DNA from: Gammaproteobacteria bacterium
Lineage (GTDB): Bacteria > Pseudomonadota > Gammaproteobacteria > Competibacterales > Competibacteraceae
Direction of reading: 5' to 3'
Length of the DNA stretch: 8,809 nucleotides
Assembly (NCBI GenBank): GCA_020047885.1
Contig: JAIFNF010000057.1
Location: 1-8,809 of the forward strand
The notes below the pieces were generated by a model that was not told where the DNA came from, did no database searches, and worked only from the letters and a program-made list of their open reading frames with translations. Of the stretch, positions 7,343-8,809 are shown piece by piece. Each line of letters starts with the position of its first letter. Within the stretch, counting starts at the first letter, position 1. The position numbers and the translations under genes were made by a program.

Positions 7343-7496
7343 ATTCGCCCTGGTCGCCGCGCCAATACCGTGGTGCGCTGACCCAGGCATCGCAGAATAA
7401 CGGCACCGGTAACCGGTCGCGGCGACGCACGTTCGCGCCTAACGCCAGCAGCAGAAACGGCTTGACGATCAGCAGGAAAAATAACCCGCGCAGCAT
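7293..7496 (-). pseudogene. PlsC-type 1-acylglycerol-3-phosphate acyltransferase with catalytic middle deleted
   Basis: A 67-codon frame that joins the two ends of a PlsC-family acyltransferase. Residues 1-30 (MLRGLFFLLIVKPFLLLALG, then NVRRRDRLP) are the typical N-terminal membrane helix and the basic stretch that normally leads into the NHxSxxD catalytic motif. Residues 31-60 (VPLFCDAWVSAP, then GDQGEFMAALAASL) resemble the family's C-terminal end. The roughly 150 residues between, including the HxxxxD active site, are missing without a frame shift. The join lies in ACCGGT-A-ACCGGT (7405-7417), suggesting deletion between short repeats. It cannot be an acyltransferase. It stands just after the cdsA remnant, as the two intact genes often do. 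Confidence 0.7.
7405..7417. repeat. ACCGGT direct repeat at the plsC deletion junction
   Basis: Two ACCGGT copies (7405-7410 and 7412-7417), each self-complementary, lie exactly where N-terminal and C-terminal PlsC sequences meet. This fits a deletion between short homologies. Confidence 0.5.
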
Positions 7497-7517
7497 GGCG
7501 ACACTCAGAAGTAGAAG

Positions 7518-7826
7518 TTAACGGGTAAAGTGGAAGAAGAGCGGCGCAGTGTAGGTCAAGCTGTCCACCCGGTCGAAAATGCCGTCATGACCCGGCGATA
7601 GATTGCCGCTATCCTTGATGCCCAAATCGCGTTTCAGCGCCGACAGGCTCAAGTCGCCGAAGAAGCCGGCCACGGCGCTCAGCGCGCCAGCCAGTAACGC
7701 ATCACTACCGGAGAACGGCGTCAGCCAGGGCACCAACAGCACCGCCAACAGGATGGTTGTCAACACCCCGCCAACAAAGCCTTCGACCGTCTTGAGATAT
7801 ACTTGGCACTGCCATAAACTGAACAT
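7518..7826 (-). pseudogene. cdsA: CdsA phosphatidate cytidylyltransferase, C-terminal remnant
   Basis: Residues 12-102 of this frame ([13 protein letters not shown] onward) match the last third of CdsA, the inner-membrane enzyme that makes CDP-diacylglycerol. The signature region [20 protein letters not shown] (62-81) continuing GIFDRVD is present, but two conserved positions are changed: a hydrophobic residue to S77, and the HGG motif to H80-D81-G82. The first two thirds are absent; the codons before K12 (to 7826) do not look like CdsA and lead straight into repeats. Near the end the frame stops at HFTR. Removing one A in the minus-strand GTTAAC (7517-7522) would restore the usual RYFYF ending and a TGA at 7507-7505, so a one-base insertion is likely. 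A functional copy is presumably elsewhere. Confidence 0.75.
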
Positions 7827-7830
7827 TGTG

Positions 7831-7860
7831 ATCCGCAGATAAACGCAGATGAGCGCAGAT
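7831..7860. repeat. Three-copy 10-bp tandem repeat, NNNCGCAGAT
   Basis: CGCAGAT occurs at 7834, 7844 and 7854, in exact 10-base register with variable first three bases (ATC, AAA, GAG). The unit resembles the dispersed 'atccgcagat...cgcagat' intergenic repeats of many environmental proteobacteria. It starts four bases beyond the cdsA remnant frame and may mark the truncation point. Confidence 0.7.
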
Positions 7861-7863
7861 CAA

Positions 7864-7904
7864 AACCAGCGAAGACGCTTGGTGACCCTGGCGTCTTGGC
7901 GGTT
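7864..7904. repeat. Inverted repeat AACC-n4-AAGACGC / GCGTCTT-n3-GGTT
   Basis: AACC (7864-7867) and AAGACGC (7872-7878) pair with GCGTCTT (7891-7897) and GGTT (7901-7904), around a 12-base loop. The arms resemble the dispersed 'aaccgccaagacgcc' intergenic element. It could be a REP-like or small non-autonomous mobile sequence. No transposase is nearby. Confidence 0.6.
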
Positions 7905-8035
7905 CAAAAGGTCAAGTTATGACGGTGGGCAGTATAGGCTGCAACCCGTCCTGAAATCGGGTTTTGAGTTGGTACAAAGTGATCATCAGGCTTCTCATGC
8001 CGCTTGGCGGGTATTAGTGAGTCAGGCCGTAGTCG
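7905..8035. other. Gene-free spacer between the repeats and the Calx-beta gene
   Basis: With the flanking repeats it makes a stretch of about 250 bases without a convincing gene. Inside it AACCCG (7943-7948) can pair with CGGGTT (7958-7963), followed by two further T bases. This is at best a weak plus-strand terminator. Nothing else is recognised. Confidence 0.4.
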
Positions 8036-8072
8036 TGATCGTGTCGACGTGCACCACGCATTGACACGATCA
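8036..8072 (-). terminator. Hairpin just after the Calx-beta gene
   Basis: TGATCGTGTC (8036-8045) pairs perfectly with GACACGATCA (8063-8072). The stem extends inward by one wobble and one A-T pair, and an inner CGTG/CACG hairpin (8048-8051 and 8055-8058) sits in the loop. It begins seven bases past the stop of the minus-strand gene. No T-run follows, so it may stabilise the mRNA 3' end or need a factor rather than act as a classical intrinsic terminator. Confidence 0.45.
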
Positions 8073-8079
8073 GACTGCG

Positions 8080-8553
8080 CTATTGGGGATCGAGCAGGGT
8101 CAGTTTGACCGTGTTTTGCCTAGGATCGGCCTGGTAGCCTTTGCCATCCACCAGGGTAAACGTGGCGGATTCAGAGCCTTCCGCTTTATTGTCGGCCAAC
8201 ACATCGGACACCATCACCGCCTCGGTCACGCCGCCCGCTAAAGTGACCATCATACCCCCAATAGAGCGATCGGGTTTATAGGTGAATGCCGATTGGGCAA
8301 TACCCTGACTACCCGGGGCGTTGTATTTGACATCGCCAGGCGCGGGGTCATTATCTTGCGTCAGGTTAAGTGTGACCCTGAGACCCTCTTTCGGCGTCGG
8401 TTGGCTCAGTTTGAAAGTCCAGGTCATGGACTGACCTTCCGTGATTTGCGCTGGAGTGGAGCTGACGCTCACTACCGGTAAATCCTGCGCGTTCGAAAAG
8501 GTACTCGCCATCAGGAGACCCAATCCGCCGATCACTGCCCTTTTTGCCATCAT
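8080..8553 (-). CDS. Secreted Calx-beta-like domain protein
   Basis: A 157-residue exported protein. It has a signal peptide (KR at 4-5, hydrophobic VIGGLGLLMASTF, probable cut after SNA at 22) followed by one beta-sandwich domain of Calx-beta type. VVSVSSTPAQITEGQSMTWTF (residues 27-47) covers the first strands. Near the end, DVLADNKAEGSESATFTLVD (118-137) carries acidic residues D121, E125 and E128 in the position of the calcium-binding loop, and the domain closes with the last strand NTVKLTLLD. Calx-beta domains bind calcium and are usually repeated inside large adhesins or exchangers; a single-domain secreted form is less common. The start is the ATG at 8553, with GAGG seven bases upstream; a second ATG follows directly at 8550. 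A TTG codon before them is unlikely. It is divergent from the cupin gene. Biological role unknown. Confidence 0.75.
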   Translation of the reverse strand: MMAKRAVIGGLGLLMASTFSNAQDLPVVSVSSTPAQITEGQSMTWTFKLSQPTPKEGLRVTLNLTQDNDPAPGDVKYNAPGSQGIAQSAFTYKPDRSIGGMMVTLAGGVTEAVMVSDVLADNKAEGSESATFTLVDGKGYQADPRQNTVKLTLLDPQ

Positions 8554-8590
8554 CAAGGTGCCTCATCTGGTTTTGAAAAAACGTAACTGA

Positions 8591-8598
8591 GCTATAGT
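8591..8598. promoter_or_regulatory. Overlapping divergent -10 elements (GCTATAGT)
   Basis: The near-palindromic core gives TATAGT on the plus strand (8593-8598, toward the cupin gene) and TATAGC on the minus strand (toward the Calx-beta gene). Upstream -35 matches are poor: TTGAAA lies only 14 bases from the plus -10, and none is evident on the minus strand. Confidence 0.3.
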
Positions 8599-8651
8599 GT
8601 TCCACATCCGTCCCACGCGGGAAAGCCCGTCAGCCAATCCTTTTTTGACCC

Positions 8652-8809
8652 ATGTCGCTGGTTATTAACCTGCTCCAGTCATTGCCTGTCGACCTCACAG
8701 AAGAAGTCTGCACCGAACTGCTCCGGCAGGGTTCGGTGCGTATCGAGCGGATCGTCTCCAATGGCCAGGCTTCGCCAGACGGTTTCTGGTATGACCAGGA
8801 CGAGCATGA
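8652..8809 (+). CDS. Cupin-like small protein (5' part only)
   Basis: Fifty-two codons are visible before the window ends. The stretch VRIERIVSNGQASPDGFWY (29-47) ending in DQDEH is typical of a short bacterial cupin family, in which the DQDEHE segment supplies metal-coordinating His and Glu of the first cupin motif. The rest of the barrel is outside the window. No Shine-Dalgarno sequence precedes the ATG. The call rests on one motif, and the substrate cannot be stated. Confidence 0.7.
   Translation, partial: MSLVINLLQSLPVDLTEEVCTELLRQGSVRIERIVSNGQASPDGFWYDQDEH

Noticed and set aside
7831..7860. CRISPR-like array
   Set aside because: Unit is only 10 bases with no unique spacers; a simple tandem repeat.
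7849..8064. Plus-strand frame through the repeat region
   Set aside because: Built from the tandem and inverted repeats; no domain or ribosome site.

Overview
The window reads as a proteobacterial, probably gammaproteobacterial, chromosome segment. The base composition is moderately GC-rich by eye. The RIO1-type kinase, the small CCxxxCxxC 'oxidoreductase-like' protein and the cdsA/plsC remnants fit that group. The species cannot be named from the sequence alone.

Positions 1-5864 hold a minus-strand operon read from right to left: an optional 42-residue lipoprotein-like peptide, an XpaC-family membrane protein, a RecQ-family helicase fused to a ComF-like phosphoribosyltransferase (PRTase) domain, a DprA/Smf-like protein, a TelA-family toxic-anion-resistance protein, and the start of an SPFH-domain (YdjI-type) protein cut by the window edge. 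The last four genes are joined by two ATGA stop/start overlaps and a one-base gap, so they are almost certainly co-translated. XpaC with TelA is a known pairing (xpaC-yaaN in Bacillus subtilis). Here a helicase-PRTase/DprA pair sits between them. PRTase plus DprA is also the composition of the ShosTA anti-phage toxin-antitoxin system, and helicase + ComFC + DprA are partners in natural transformation. I infer a membrane-linked stress or defence operon that processes DNA. This is the most interesting part of the window.

Positions 5865-6098 are a divergent control region with an extended -10 promoter for the minus operon, an 8-bp direct repeat and a dyad-rich leader. Positions 6099-7342 run on the plus strand: a RIO1-family kinase, a 39-residue single-span membrane peptide, and a small cysteine-motif protein.

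Positions 7293-7826 hold two decayed minus-strand lipid genes. One is the C-terminal part of CdsA with a one-base frameshift near its end. The other is a PlsC-type acyltransferase that lost its catalytic middle by an in-frame deletion. Positions 7831-8072 contain no gene but hold a three-copy 10-bp tandem repeat, an inverted repeat and a hairpin. Positions 8080-8553 encode a small secreted Calx-beta protein on the minus strand. Divergent to it, a cupin-like gene starts at 8652 and runs off the window end.
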